Below, one piece after another: positions 42,459-51,142 of a stretch of DNA of 64,000 nt (positions are counted from its first letter, which is position 1; each line of letters starts with the position of its first letter). Origin of the DNA: Limnobaculum zhutongyuii (GTDB taxonomy: Bacteria; Pseudomonadota; Gammaproteobacteria; Enterobacterales; Enterobacteriaceae); NCBI RefSeq assembly GCF_004295645.1, contig NZ_CP034752.1, forward strand, positions 2,232,001 through 2,296,000, written 5' to 3'. The notes beneath the pieces were generated by a model. That model did not search any database, had not been told where the DNA came from, and was given only the letters and a program-made list of their open reading frames with translations. Position numbers and translations under genes: made by a program.

Positions 42459-43722
42459 GATACATCTCCTCAATAAAATAAATGGCGTCGCTCAGGGCAT
42501 TATCCGCACCAAATCCTCCTGCCTTGGTAATGACCGGTAAATCATCAATTTCGCTGTTAACGAATGTGCCACAAGGGATACAAGGGGAAACTTCGGCGGA
42601 AATACGATAACCTTCGGCATTCAGTGCGCGCGCAACGGCAATAGCAATATCCCCACCGGTCAGGAATAATCCGCCAATTTGCGACAGGGCCAGCAGTTCA
42701 AGGGTTATCATTCCCAGGGTTGAGCTAATTTTGTCACCTAACTGTTGACGGCTAAGCTGGTAGCGTTCACACAGTTGGTCAATCTTCTGACGGGCGGCCT
42801 CATCCCTACAGGTGCGTAACACACAATGCTGGTGTTGACGCAATACGTCTGCCGCCTGCGTAATAATCTGTTTCGTTTCGCTCTGGCTCTCTGCTCCGAG
42901 CAGCTTTTCAACATCGACCTCAATGATTGCCAGAGACTTCTCCCTCTGGGCATACATAATCTGTTTGCGGGTCGCTTCGCTCATCGACCCTGCAACCACC
43001 AATACGGGCAACCGTTCACGAGGTTTAAGATAGAGATCAGAAGGTAATGCCCCGGCAAATCCAGCGGCACCTACCAATAAATAAGGCTGCTCCAGAGTGG
43101 TGAGCGTATCCGCAATAGCCGATAAATCGCTCTCTACCTCTGCATCCAATACCACAATGCATTCCGGCCCCTGCGCCAGCTGTTTCACTATTTCAGCTAA
43201 TTTGCCCGAACGCACCTGAGCCAGTGAAACTTCATGAACAGGCAATGTGGTTTGTTCGGCAATAATGTCTTTGATACGTGATGAGTGAATCGGCGTTTTT
43301 GGGTCGCTGGCAAATTCAGTCTCCACCAGCGGAATACGGTTTACCAGACATAATCCATTGAGCGTAACCCTGCCTGCAGCAGGGATCGCTGCAGCCACCA
43401 GTGCAATTTTTGCACCACTGGCCTTCATAGCTGCCTCAATTTCTGCGCCTACGTTACCGCGAAAAGTAGAATCAATCTTCTTATACACTAACAGTGCTGA
43501 ACTATCAGCGGAGAGCTGAGCATGAATAGCTCGGGTAACGCTCTCCGCTGCCTGCCGGGCAGTTGCAGCTCGACTTTCCGTATTGATGACCAAAACATCT
43601 GCCTTATGGCTACGTAATGGTTTTTCATGCAACAGCACATCTGTCCGGGCACCTTTTTTAGCCAGTTGAACGCCCGTATCGTTGGCACCGGTAAAATCAT
43701 CTGCAATGACCAGCATTTTCAT
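42448..43722 (-). CDS. dtnK: DUF1537 four-carbon acid sugar kinase (D-threonate kinase type)
   Basis: 424-residue kinase of the four-carbon acid sugar kinase family. The N-terminal sugar-binding domain starts MKMLVIADDFTGANDTGVQLAKKG with the Asp-rich motif, and has KKIDSTFRGNVGAEIEA. The C-terminal nucleotide-binding domain has VVAGSMSEATRKQI, LFLTGGDIAIAVARAL and ITKAGGFGADNALSDAI. Members phosphorylate D-threonate, D-erythronate or 3-oxo-tetronate; the neighbouring PdxA2 favours the threonate/erythronate group, as described for DtnK-PdxA2. One base separates it from the permease. Confidence 0.88.
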   Translation of the reverse strand: MKMLVIADDFTGANDTGVQLAKKGARTDVLLHEKPLRSHKADVLVINTESRAATARQAAESVTRAIHAQLSADSSALLVYKKIDSTFRGNVGAEIEAAMKASGAKIALVAAAIPAAGRVTLNGLCLVNRIPLVETEFASDPKTPIHSSRIKDIIAEQTTLPVHEVSLAQVRSGKLAEIVKQLAQGPECIVVLDAEVESDLSAIADTLTTLEQPYLLVGAAGFAGALPSDLYLKPRERLPVLVVAGSMSEATRKQIMYAQREKSLAIIEVDVEKLLGAESQSETKQIITQAADVLRQHQHCVLRTCRDEAARQKIDQLCERYQLSRQQLGDKISSTLGMITLELLALSQIGGLFLTGGDIAIAVARALNAEGYRISAEVSPCIPCGTFVNSEIDDLPVITKAGGFGADNALSDAIYFIEEMYHGK

Positions 43723-43723
43723 C

Positions 43724-44668
43724 TTAGTTTGCTCCCGCTAAGCGAGCGTTACGTTTTGCTACCCAAGAGGTGAGAATAGGTACCAAAATAGCCGTGGTAA
43801 TAACCGATGCCGCAATGAGTGGTGCAGCCGCATTGGCTATCTCTGTTAAGGATGGATCAGCGGTCGCGATTGCCAATGGCGTTGCCACCGCATTACCTGC
43901 CGTACTGGACGCTGCCGCACCGGCAACACCAGAACCCCCTACCAGACGGTCCGCTTTAATATTGAAGAAACCACCAACCAACGTGGTCAGCACGCCCAAC
44001 GCAATCCCTGCCAGACCGCCTTTCAGCAGCATATGCAGATCGATGCCAGCTCCTAATGCAAAAGCAAAGAAAGGAATTAACAGCGGGCCACCCTTAGTCA
44101 GAAAATCACGCATTTGTGGATCAAGGTTACCCAGAATCATTCCCACGACTAATGGAACCAGCACCGCCACCAGCGCCATCATTGGGATATTCGCCATGCC
44201 GGCCGCACCTAATGCGATCATGGTAAAGAAAGGGCCATCATTCAGTGACAGAATGGAAATAGCGCCAACATCACGCTCATTACCAAACTCGCCAACTAAT
44301 GCTGCATAAAGTCCACCGTTTGAGTTACTCATTGCGGCAATAATAGCCAGTCCGGTTAAACCGAAAATGCCATCTGCACCAAAGAAACGTTCAACAGCAA
44401 GACCGATTGCAACAGCAACCAGCAATTTGGTTAATGTAATGGTACCGCCTTGCAGCAAAGCACGAGGAGCAGCTTTAATGCTTATCCCCGCACCCATACA
44501 TAAAAGAAATGCGCCAATCAGTGGTGCTGCCCCGCCTTTAAACAGTGCTGTGGTAAACCCACCAATCTGAAGTGCTTCCGGTATAAATGTATTGATAATG
44601 GCGCCTAAAACTAATGGAACCACCATCATGCCGCCAGGGATTTTCTCTATCGATTTTTTAATATTCAT
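43724..44668 (-). CDS. KdgT-family acid-sugar permease
   Basis: Inner-membrane transporter of 314 residues with about ten helices. It has the 2-keto-3-deoxygluconate permease family sequences MNIKKSIEKIPGGMMVVPLVLGA, NTFIPEAL, SNSNGGLYAALVGEFGNE, IGMILGNLD-like and AGAAASSTAGNAVATPLAIA. The substrate here is probably a four-carbon acid sugar such as D-threonate, taken up with protons, judged from the kinase and PdxA2 downstream. It heads the four-gene operon; a long control region lies upstream. Confidence 0.87.
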   Translation of the reverse strand: MNIKKSIEKIPGGMMVVPLVLGAIINTFIPEALQIGGFTTALFKGGAAPLIGAFLLCMGAGISIKAAPRALLQGGTITLTKLLVAVAIGLAVERFFGADGIFGLTGLAIIAAMSNSNGGLYAALVGEFGNERDVGAISILSLNDGPFFTMIALGAAGMANIPMMALVAVLVPLVVGMILGNLDPQMRDFLTKGGPLLIPFFAFALGAGIDLHMLLKGGLAGIALGVLTTLVGGFFNIKADRLVGGSGVAGAAASSTAGNAVATPLAIATADPSLTEIANAAAPLIAASVITTAILVPILTSWVAKRNARLAGAN

Positions 44669-44702
44669 TGTATCCTCAGCATAGTGATTTTTATTGGTCA
44701 GC

Positions 44703-44722
44703 TGTGATTATATTTAATCACA
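44703..44722. promoter_or_regulatory. Candidate operator 1 of the acid-sugar operon
   Basis: A perfect palindrome TGTGATT-N6-AATCACA lies 35 bases upstream of the permease start. The 10-base spacing between TGTGA and TCACA rules out a normal CRP site. With the second GATT-N6-AATC palindrome at 44763-44778 it is a good candidate for the DeoR-family repressor encoded in the operon. Confidence 0.5.
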
Positions 44723-44732
44723 AACATCATAC

Positions 44733-44748
44733 TGTGACCTTGGTAACA
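44733..44748. promoter_or_regulatory. Candidate CRP site of the acid-sugar operon
   Basis: TGTGA-N6-TAACA differs from the CRP core by one base and lies between the two candidate operators, as expected for a catabolite-controlled sugar-acid operon. Assigned by pattern only. Confidence 0.45.
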
Positions 44749-44762
44749 CTTCCACTATTTTT

Positions 44763-44778
44763 GATTGAATGTAATCAG
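44763..44778. promoter_or_regulatory. Candidate operator 2 of the acid-sugar operon
   Basis: TGATT-N6-AATCA shares the GATT-N6-AATC core and spacing with the palindrome at 44703-44722, 60 bases (close to six helical turns) away centre to centre, on the same face of the DNA. Confidence 0.45.
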
Positions 44779-45481
44779 TCATGAACCAAATCAATCAAAC
44801 TAATTCATGAACAGCGCCTCACGTTAATTATGTCAGATAACTTCAATCGAAATTGACTAAAAATAATCATAAAGAATTAACCGTCTCATAATGGGAAATA
44901 ATAGCGTGGTATCAAAATAAAACCTATTTGTCAGACAATATAAGACAGCAAACTGGCACAAGCTAAAAAGGTGGTTATGCTAATAATGAATATAAATATA
45001 TTAATTAAGCTATCAGTCTGAGTATTGATGTCTGAATTACTCACTATGAATCTCGATAGTATTTATCCGGCTATCCTAAATGTTAATAACCGTTTCAGAT
45101 AACCGAAGAAGTACATTACACATTCAAGATATCATTACCATTTGATTTATATGACCTTAACTTTAAAAATGAAACTTGAGTATTATTATTTGAAGGGGGT
45201 TTTATGACTAAAGATCACGTTCAAACTTAAGATTGTTATCTTATTTACCGTCTGTCATTGATACCCTTAGTTATAATAAATGAGAGGTACCTATTTGGCT
45301 GAAAGAGCGGTATGGCTGCTATTATATGAATTACAAGAACTAACTCACAGTTTTAATCTGATGATTCAGTAAGGTAAAACAAGGCACTTATTTAATATCG
45401 CGCCGATTAATTAGCGATATTATATTTTTTATTGGCTGGTTTTTATTTTGAGCCAATAAATAACATATTGGGAGAATATGG
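44779..45481. promoter_or_regulatory. Long upstream region of glgB
   Basis: About 700 AT-rich bases without a clear gene. Two very short ORFs were noted: 45204-45230 (8 codons, preceded by a strong GAAGGGGGT) and 45280-45372 (30 codons). The glgB ribosome-binding site GGGAGAAT is at 45471-45478. No specific operator was recognised. Confidence 0.4.
45280..45372 (+). CDS. Possible 30-residue ORF upstream of glgB
   Basis: ATG at 45280 opens 30 codons encoding MRGTYLAERAVWLLLYELQE and a further ten residues, with a Leu-rich middle. There is no good Shine-Dalgarno and no known relative; it is listed because it lies 110 bases before glgB in a region without other genes. It may be a remnant or chance. 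Confidence 0.2.
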   Translation: MRGTYLAERAVWLLLYELQELTHSFNLMIQ

Positions 45482-47668
45482 ATGTCCGGCACTATTGACA
45501 GAGGCACGATCCAACAACTAACTTCCGGCCATTATGCAGACCCATTCTCAATTTTGGGGATTCATAAAACCGCAGACGGCTATGCCATCCGCACCTTCGC
45601 TCCTGATGCTACTCAGGTCAGCGTTTTGGATAAAGACACGCAAAAGATACTGCTTACACTGACGCAAACCGACCAGACTGGTTTTTTCTCCGGTACCCTC
45701 TCCCCCAGTAAGACGCCTTACCGTTACCAGTTAATGATTGATTGGGGCGATGCCCAGCAGATCATTGAAGACCCCTATCGCTTTGGTCCGTTGTTACAAG
45801 AGTTGGATGCGTGGTTATTGGCTGAAGGTACCCACCTGCGTCCATATGAACGACTCGGGGCACATCTCACTAATATGGATAACGTAGACGGCGTCACCTT
45901 CGCCGTTTGGGCACCCAATGCTACCCGTGTTTCGGTAGTTGGCGACTTCAACTTCTGGGATGGTCGCAGGCACCCGATGAGATTTCGCAGAGAGAGTGGC
46001 ATCTGGGAGTTATTTATTCCCCATATACATGAAGGTCAGTTGTATAAATATGAAATTATTGACAGCAATAATGTCACTCGCCTGAAAGCCGACCCTTACG
46101 CTTTTGCTGCCGAAATGCGCCCCGACACCGCATCTCGCGTTAGCCAACTGCCATCGCGAGTGACAATGACCCAACAACGCCGCCAGGCAAATGACTTTAC
46201 TGCGCCGATGTCTGTTTACGAGGTTCATTTGGGTTCCTGGCGGCGTCACCTGCATGATAATAGTTGGCTCAGCTACCGTGAACTGGCGGATCAGTTAGTG
46301 CCTTATGTTAAGGATATGGGATTTACTCATATTGAGCTTCTGCCGATTAATGAGCATCCGTTTGATGGTTCCTGGGGCTATCAGCCCGTCGGTATGTATG
46401 CCCCAACCCGCCGTTTTGGCACCTTAGAGGATTTTCGCTACCTGATCGAAACGGCACATCAGGCTGGCATTAATATTTTGTTGGATTGGGTTCCAGCTCA
46501 CTTCCCCAGTGACGATCATGGTTTGGCGCAGTTTGATGGTACCGCGCAGTTTGAATATTCCGATCCACGAGAAGGCTACCATCAGGACTGGAATACCCTG
46601 ATTTATAACTACAGTCGTCATGAAGTAAGAAACTATCTGGCCGGTAACGCCCTCTATTGGATAGAGCGATTTGGTATTGATGGCTTACGGGTTGATGCTG
46701 TTGCCTCTATGGTCTATCGGGATTACAGCCGGGCGGACGGTGAATGGATTCCAAACCAGTACGGCGGCAATGAAAACCTCGAAGCCATCGAATTTATTCG
46801 CTATACCAATAAGACTATTGGTATTGAATGCCCTGGCGCGATCACCGTGGCGGAAGAGTCTACTGATTTTGCCGGTGTAACCTTACCACCTGAAGCCGGT
46901 GGACTGGGTTTCCACTACAAGTGGAATCTGGGTTGGATGCACGACACGCTGGACTATATGAAACTGGATCCGGTTTATCGTCAGTATCACCACAACTTAA
47001 TGACTTTCGGTATGTATTACGCCCATACGGAAAACTTTGTTCTTCCTCTGTCCCATGACGAAGTGGTACATGGCAAACGCTCACTGCTTGGCCGTATGCC
47101 CGGCGATACCTGGCAGCAATTTGCCAACCTGCGCGCCTACTACGGCTTTATGTGGGCTCATCCCGGCAAAAAACTGCTGTTCATGGGAGGGGAATTTGCT
47201 CAGGGACGCGAATGGGATCACGACGGCAGCCTCGACTGGCATCTGTTAGACCCTATTCACGGCGGCTGGCATAACGGAGTACAAAATGTGGTCCGCGACC
47301 TGAACCATTGCTATCAGCGGCATGCTCCGTTGTATCAATTGGACTATGTTGAAAATGGATTTGAATGGTTAGTGGTAGACGATCATCAGAATTCGGTCTT
47401 TGCCTTTATACGTCGTGATGAATCGGGCAATGAAGTAATTGTCATCAGTAATTTCACTCCGGTACTGCGGGAAAACTACCGCATCGGTATTAACCTACCG
47501 GGGCAATATCAAGAAATACTGAATACCGACTCTGAATATTATCGCGGCAGTAATGCCGGTAATCTCGGTGGCGTTCATAGTGAAGAGATATCGTCCCACA
47601 ATCGGGCATACTCGTTAAGTTTAGTATTACCGCCACTCTCTACCCTTTATCTGCAACGGGAGGCTTAG
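45482..47668 (+). CDS. glgB: 1,4-alpha-glucan branching enzyme
   Basis: 728-residue GH13 enzyme that forms alpha-1,6 branches in glycogen; E. coli GlgB also has 728. Two N-terminal beta-sandwich modules (about 1-225, including FAVWAPNATRVSVVGDFNFWDG) precede the catalytic barrel. Catalytic residues are D405 in GLRVDAVASM and E458 in AEESTDF, and LPLSHDEVVHGK holds the transition-state Asp. The C-terminal all-beta domain ends LPPLSTLYLQREA. The gene opens the glycogen operon, ends in two tandem TAG codons and is followed after four bases by glgX. Confidence 0.98.
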   Translation: MSGTIDRGTIQQLTSGHYADPFSILGIHKTADGYAIRTFAPDATQVSVLDKDTQKILLTLTQTDQTGFFSGTLSPSKTPYRYQLMIDWGDAQQIIEDPYRFGPLLQELDAWLLAEGTHLRPYERLGAHLTNMDNVDGVTFAVWAPNATRVSVVGDFNFWDGRRHPMRFRRESGIWELFIPHIHEGQLYKYEIIDSNNVTRLKADPYAFAAEMRPDTASRVSQLPSRVTMTQQRRQANDFTAPMSVYEVHLGSWRRHLHDNSWLSYRELADQLVPYVKDMGFTHIELLPINEHPFDGSWGYQPVGMYAPTRRFGTLEDFRYLIETAHQAGINILLDWVPAHFPSDDHGLAQFDGTAQFEYSDPREGYHQDWNTLIYNYSRHEVRNYLAGNALYWIERFGIDGLRVDAVASMVYRDYSRADGEWIPNQYGGNENLEAIEFIRYTNKTIGIECPGAITVAEESTDFAGVTLPPEAGGLGFHYKWNLGWMHDTLDYMKLDPVYRQYHHNLMTFGMYYAHTENFVLPLSHDEVVHGKRSLLGRMPGDTWQQFANLRAYYGFMWAHPGKKLLFMGGEFAQGREWDHDGSLDWHLLDPIHGGWHNGVQNVVRDLNHCYQRHAPLYQLDYVENGFEWLVVDDHQNSVFAFIRRDESGNEVIVISNFTPVLRENYRIGINLPGQYQEILNTDSEYYRGSNAGNLGGVHSEEISSHNRAYSLSLVLPPLSTLYLQREA

Positions 47669-47672
47669 TAGC

Positions 47673-49682
47673 ATGACGGTCACTTTAGCAGCAGGCAGCC
47701 CTTATCCTCTTGGCAGCCATTTTGATGGTCAGGGTGTCAATTTTGCACTCTATTCAGCACAGGCCGAAAACGTCGAGCTGTGTCTGTTTAATTCGGATGG
47801 TGAAGAACAGCGCCTGATGCTGCCTTCACGAACCGGTGATATCTGGCATGGCTATTTGCCAACCGGAGTACCCGGATTGCGTTATGGCTACCGGGTGCAT
47901 GGGCCCTGGGATCCACAGCGAGGATTTCGTTTTAATCCACACAAGCTGCTAATCGACCCTTATTGTCAGGCGCTGGATGGCAAAGTAATTGATAGCCCGT
48001 TGCTGAGTGATGCGAACCATCATCCCGACAGTGTAGACAGCGCCTCTGTCATGCCAAAAAGCATCGTGCTCAGCGAAAGCTATGACTGGCAACATGATAC
48101 TCTGCCCCAAACACCGTGGTCTGAAACCATTATTTATGAAGCCCATGTTCGCGGTCTGACCAAAACCCACCCGGATATTCCGGCAATTCTGCGAGGGACC
48201 TACGCGGGTATCGCCCATCCGGCCATGATCCAATATCTAAAAAGACTGGGAATTACTGCGTTGGAGCTGCTGCCAGTTCAACTTCACGTTGATGAGCCCC
48301 GTCTGCAACAGCTTGGTTTAACCAATTACTGGGGCTATAACGTGCTGGCGCCTTTTGCCATAGAGCCGAGCTACTGGTCTCAGAGCCCCGACTCTACACC
48401 GCTGTCTGAATTCCGCGATATGGTGAAAACGCTGCATCAGGCGGGTATTGAGGTCATTCTGGACGTGGTGTTTAACCACACCGCAGAGCTGGACCTTCCG
48501 GGGCCAGTGTTATCCCTGCGCGGTATCGATAACGCCAGCTATTACTGGCTTGATGAACAGGGTGACTATCAGAACTGGACCGGATGTGGTAACACCCTAA
48601 AACTTACGCAGCCGGCAGCAATGCAATGGGTGCTGGATTGCCTGCGTTTCTGGGCCACCGAATGTCATGTTGATGGTTTTCGCTTTGATTTAGCTACTGT
48701 GCTGGGTAGAACGCCTGACTTCTCCTCTGAGTCACCGTTATTAACACAATTACAGCATGACCCGATCCTCTCAAAACTCAAACTGATTGCAGAACCCTGG
48801 GATATTGGTCAGGGCGGTTATCAGTCAGGCCATTTCCCCGCGCCTTTGGCCGAGTGGAACGATCACTTTCGCGATAATATGCGTAGTTTCTGGCTACAAC
48901 AGCCTTCTGCGCTGGGGCTTTTTGCTCGTCGCTATGCGGCCTCCAGCGACGTTTTCCAGCACCATCAACGTTTGCCCTACGCATCGATAAACAAAATCAC
49001 GTCTCATGATGGTTTCACCCTACGGGATCTGGTTAGCTTTAATCAAAAACACAATCAGGCAAACGGCGAACAGAACCGTGATGGAAACAGCAATAACTAT
49101 AGCTACAACCACGGTATAGAAGGACTGGAAGCAGATGACGCAACATTACAGCGCCGTAACGCCAGCGCTCGTGCACTTCTGGCCACGCTATTGCTGTCAC
49201 AAGGCACACCAATGCTGCTGGCCGGTGATGAACTGGGCAACAGCCAGCAGGGTAATAACAATGCCTACTGTCAGGACTCTCCCCTGACCTGGCTTAACTG
49301 GATTCAGGCCGATCAAGCACTGCTAGCGTTTACCTCAGGCCTGATAGCACTGCGTAAGCAAATCCCCGCCTTAACCACTGAAACATGGTGGACTGGCGAA
49401 GCCACATCGGCAAACGGCAATAAAGATGTGATGTGGCTTAACGCACAAGGGCAACCTATGTCAGCCAATGAATGGGAAAGCGCTGAGCCTCCTCCGTTAC
49501 AGATTTTACTGTCCGGAACCTGGCTTGTTGTCATTAATCGTACCGACCAACTACAAACCCTGAATTTACCTTCCGGACAATGGCATATCGCCCCGCCGTT
49601 CTCCGTTGCTGATATTGGCGTGGGCGATACCAAATGTATTGCGTCACCCCGCAGTATTAGCGTGCTACGCAATAGAAACTAA
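47673..49682 (+). CDS. glgX: Glycogen debranching enzyme
   Basis: 669-residue GH13 isoamylase-type enzyme that removes short branches left by GlgP on glycogen; E. coli GlgX has 657. The N-terminal CBM48 domain (LGSHFDGQGVNFALYSAQAE) precedes a barrel with DVVFNHTAE, the nucleophile in HVDGFRFDLATVLG, the acid in KLIAEPWDIG, and TSHDGFTLRD. The signature GDELGNSQQGNNNAYCQDS follows. The C-terminal domain is short. Four bases from glgB; 62 bases before glgC. Confidence 0.97.
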   Translation: MTVTLAAGSPYPLGSHFDGQGVNFALYSAQAENVELCLFNSDGEEQRLMLPSRTGDIWHGYLPTGVPGLRYGYRVHGPWDPQRGFRFNPHKLLIDPYCQALDGKVIDSPLLSDANHHPDSVDSASVMPKSIVLSESYDWQHDTLPQTPWSETIIYEAHVRGLTKTHPDIPAILRGTYAGIAHPAMIQYLKRLGITALELLPVQLHVDEPRLQQLGLTNYWGYNVLAPFAIEPSYWSQSPDSTPLSEFRDMVKTLHQAGIEVILDVVFNHTAELDLPGPVLSLRGIDNASYYWLDEQGDYQNWTGCGNTLKLTQPAAMQWVLDCLRFWATECHVDGFRFDLATVLGRTPDFSSESPLLTQLQHDPILSKLKLIAEPWDIGQGGYQSGHFPAPLAEWNDHFRDNMRSFWLQQPSALGLFARRYAASSDVFQHHQRLPYASINKITSHDGFTLRDLVSFNQKHNQANGEQNRDGNSNNYSYNHGIEGLEADDATLQRRNASARALLATLLLSQGTPMLLAGDELGNSQQGNNNAYCQDSPLTWLNWIQADQALLAFTSGLIALRKQIPALTTETWWTGEATSANGNKDVMWLNAQGQPMSANEWESAEPPPLQILLSGTWLVVINRTDQLQTLNLPSGQWHIAPPFSVADIGVGDTKCIASPRSISVLRNRN

Positions 49683-49744
49683 AAAATTTAACTATACCGA
49701 TATCGGTATTTATTGATTCAATTTGATTACATAGGATTTTAAGA

Positions 49745-51037
49745 ATGGCTGCAGGAAAAATGGTTAAACAGGACACCAATCATCAACTCATGTTAGCAAG
49801 ACAATTGCCTAAGCAATCAGTGGCATTGATACTTGCCGGAGGACGTGGGTCACGCCTGAAGGATTTAACCTCTAAACGAGCAAAACCCGCAGTACACTTT
49901 GGTGGAAAATTCCGCATTATCGACTTTGCTTTGTCGAACTGTATGAACTCAGGGATCCGTCGTATTGGCGTCCTGACCCAATATCACTCCCACTCGCTGG
50001 TACAACACATCCAACGCGGCTGGTCATTTCTGAATGAAGAGATGAACGAGTTTGTTGATCTGCTTCCTGCTCAACAGCGCGAAGACCATGAAGAATGGTA
50101 CCGTGGCACCGCTGACGCGATTTATCAGAACCTGGATATTATCCGCCGCTATAAGGCCGAATATATCGTTATTCTGGCCGGTGACCATATCTACAAGATG
50201 GACTACTCACGTATGCTGCTGGATCACGTAGAAAAAGGCAGCCAGTGTACCGTGGCCTGTATTGCCGTACCGCGTGAAGCTGCCTCTGAGTTTGGCGTCA
50301 TGGATATTGCCGAAGATGAGCGCATTCTTCAGTTCCTGGAAAAACCCGCTAACCCACCGGCGATGCCCGATCAGCCAGACATGTCTTTAGCCAGTATGGG
50401 GGTTTATGTCTTCAACGCTCAGTATCTCTATAAACTGCTGGAAGAAGAGAGCCTGAACATGGAAACCCACCACGACTTTGGTAAAGATTTAATCCCTAAA
50501 GCCGTTTCTCAGGGCGTAGCATGGGCACATCCATTTAATCTTTCCTGCGTGACTTCTGACGTCAATGCCGAGCCTTACTGGCGTGATGTTGGAACCATTG
50601 ACGCTTACTGGAGTGCTAACCTCGATCTGGCATCGGTCACCCCTGAATTAGACATGTATAACAAAACCTGGCCAATCCGTACTTATATGGAGCCACTACC
50701 ACCGGCTAAATTCGTCCAGGACCGTTCAGGCAGCCACGGCATGACCATGAACTCGCTGATTAGCGCTGGCTGTATTATTTCTGGCTCGGTTCTGGTGAAC
50801 TCAGTATTGTTCCCGAGAGTTCGGGTTAACTCCTTCTGTACCATTGACTCCACCATATTGTTACCGGATGTTTACGTTGGTCGCTCTTGTCGCTTACGCC
50901 GCTGTATTATTGACCGTGGTTGTCACTTACCGGAAGGCTTAGTGGTAGGAGAAAATGTGGAAGAAGATCAACGCCGTTTCCATCGCTCAGAAGGGGGCAT
51001 TGTTTTGATCACCAAAGAGATGCTGGCGAAACTATAA
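49745..51037 (+). CDS. glgC: Glucose-1-phosphate adenylyltransferase (ADP-glucose pyrophosphorylase)
   Basis: 430-residue allosteric enzyme making ADP-glucose from ATP and glucose 1-phosphate, the committed step of glycogen synthesis. The N-terminal Rossmann domain has LILAGGRGSRLKDLTSKRAKPAVHFGGKF in conserved pieces, with the regulatory Lys, then WYRGTADAIYQNLD, LAGDHIYKMDY and FVEKPANPP-like residues. The C-terminal left-handed beta helix starts near SGSVLVNSVLF and ends GIVLITKEMLAKL. Very close to E. coli GlgC (431 aa), so activation by fructose 1,6-bisphosphate is likely. Confidence 0.98.
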   Translation: MAAGKMVKQDTNHQLMLARQLPKQSVALILAGGRGSRLKDLTSKRAKPAVHFGGKFRIIDFALSNCMNSGIRRIGVLTQYHSHSLVQHIQRGWSFLNEEMNEFVDLLPAQQREDHEEWYRGTADAIYQNLDIIRRYKAEYIVILAGDHIYKMDYSRMLLDHVEKGSQCTVACIAVPREAASEFGVMDIAEDERILQFLEKPANPPAMPDQPDMSLASMGVYVFNAQYLYKLLEEESLNMETHHDFGKDLIPKAVSQGVAWAHPFNLSCVTSDVNAEPYWRDVGTIDAYWSANLDLASVTPELDMYNKTWPIRTYMEPLPPAKFVQDRSGSHGMTMNSLISAGCIISGSVLVNSVLFPRVRVNSFCTIDSTILLPDVYVGRSCRLRRCIIDRGCHLPEGLVVGENVEEDQRRFHRSEGGIVLITKEMLAKL

Positions 51038-51085
51038 CTGGATGCCCCGAAAGTCTGGTGAATATCCACTATGTTTAATATTTAA

Positions 51086-51120
51086 CCCGGTTTTGCGTAC
51101 CATCGCCAACCGGGGTATTT
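51086..51120 (+). terminator. Hairpin between glgC and glgA
   Basis: A 7-bp stem (CCCGGTT / AACCGGG) with a 15-base loop is followed by GTATTTCTATTTT. It may be a weak terminator that lowers expression of the distal glg genes, or a processing site. Confidence 0.4.
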
Positions 51121-51142
51121 CTATTTTCAGACAGGAGTTAGG

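Noticed and set aside
43770..44309. 179-codon plus-strand ORF
   Set aside because: Antisense to the KdgT-type permease; its Ala/Pro/Thr-rich sequence is the usual mirror image of a hydrophobic membrane protein gene.
44703..44722. CRP site at the palindrome upstream of the permease
   Set aside because: The spacing between TGTGA and TCACA is ten bases, not six; a repressor operator fits better.
48778..48990. Short ORFs on both strands inside glgX
   Set aside because: Shadows of the glgX reading frame without independent features.
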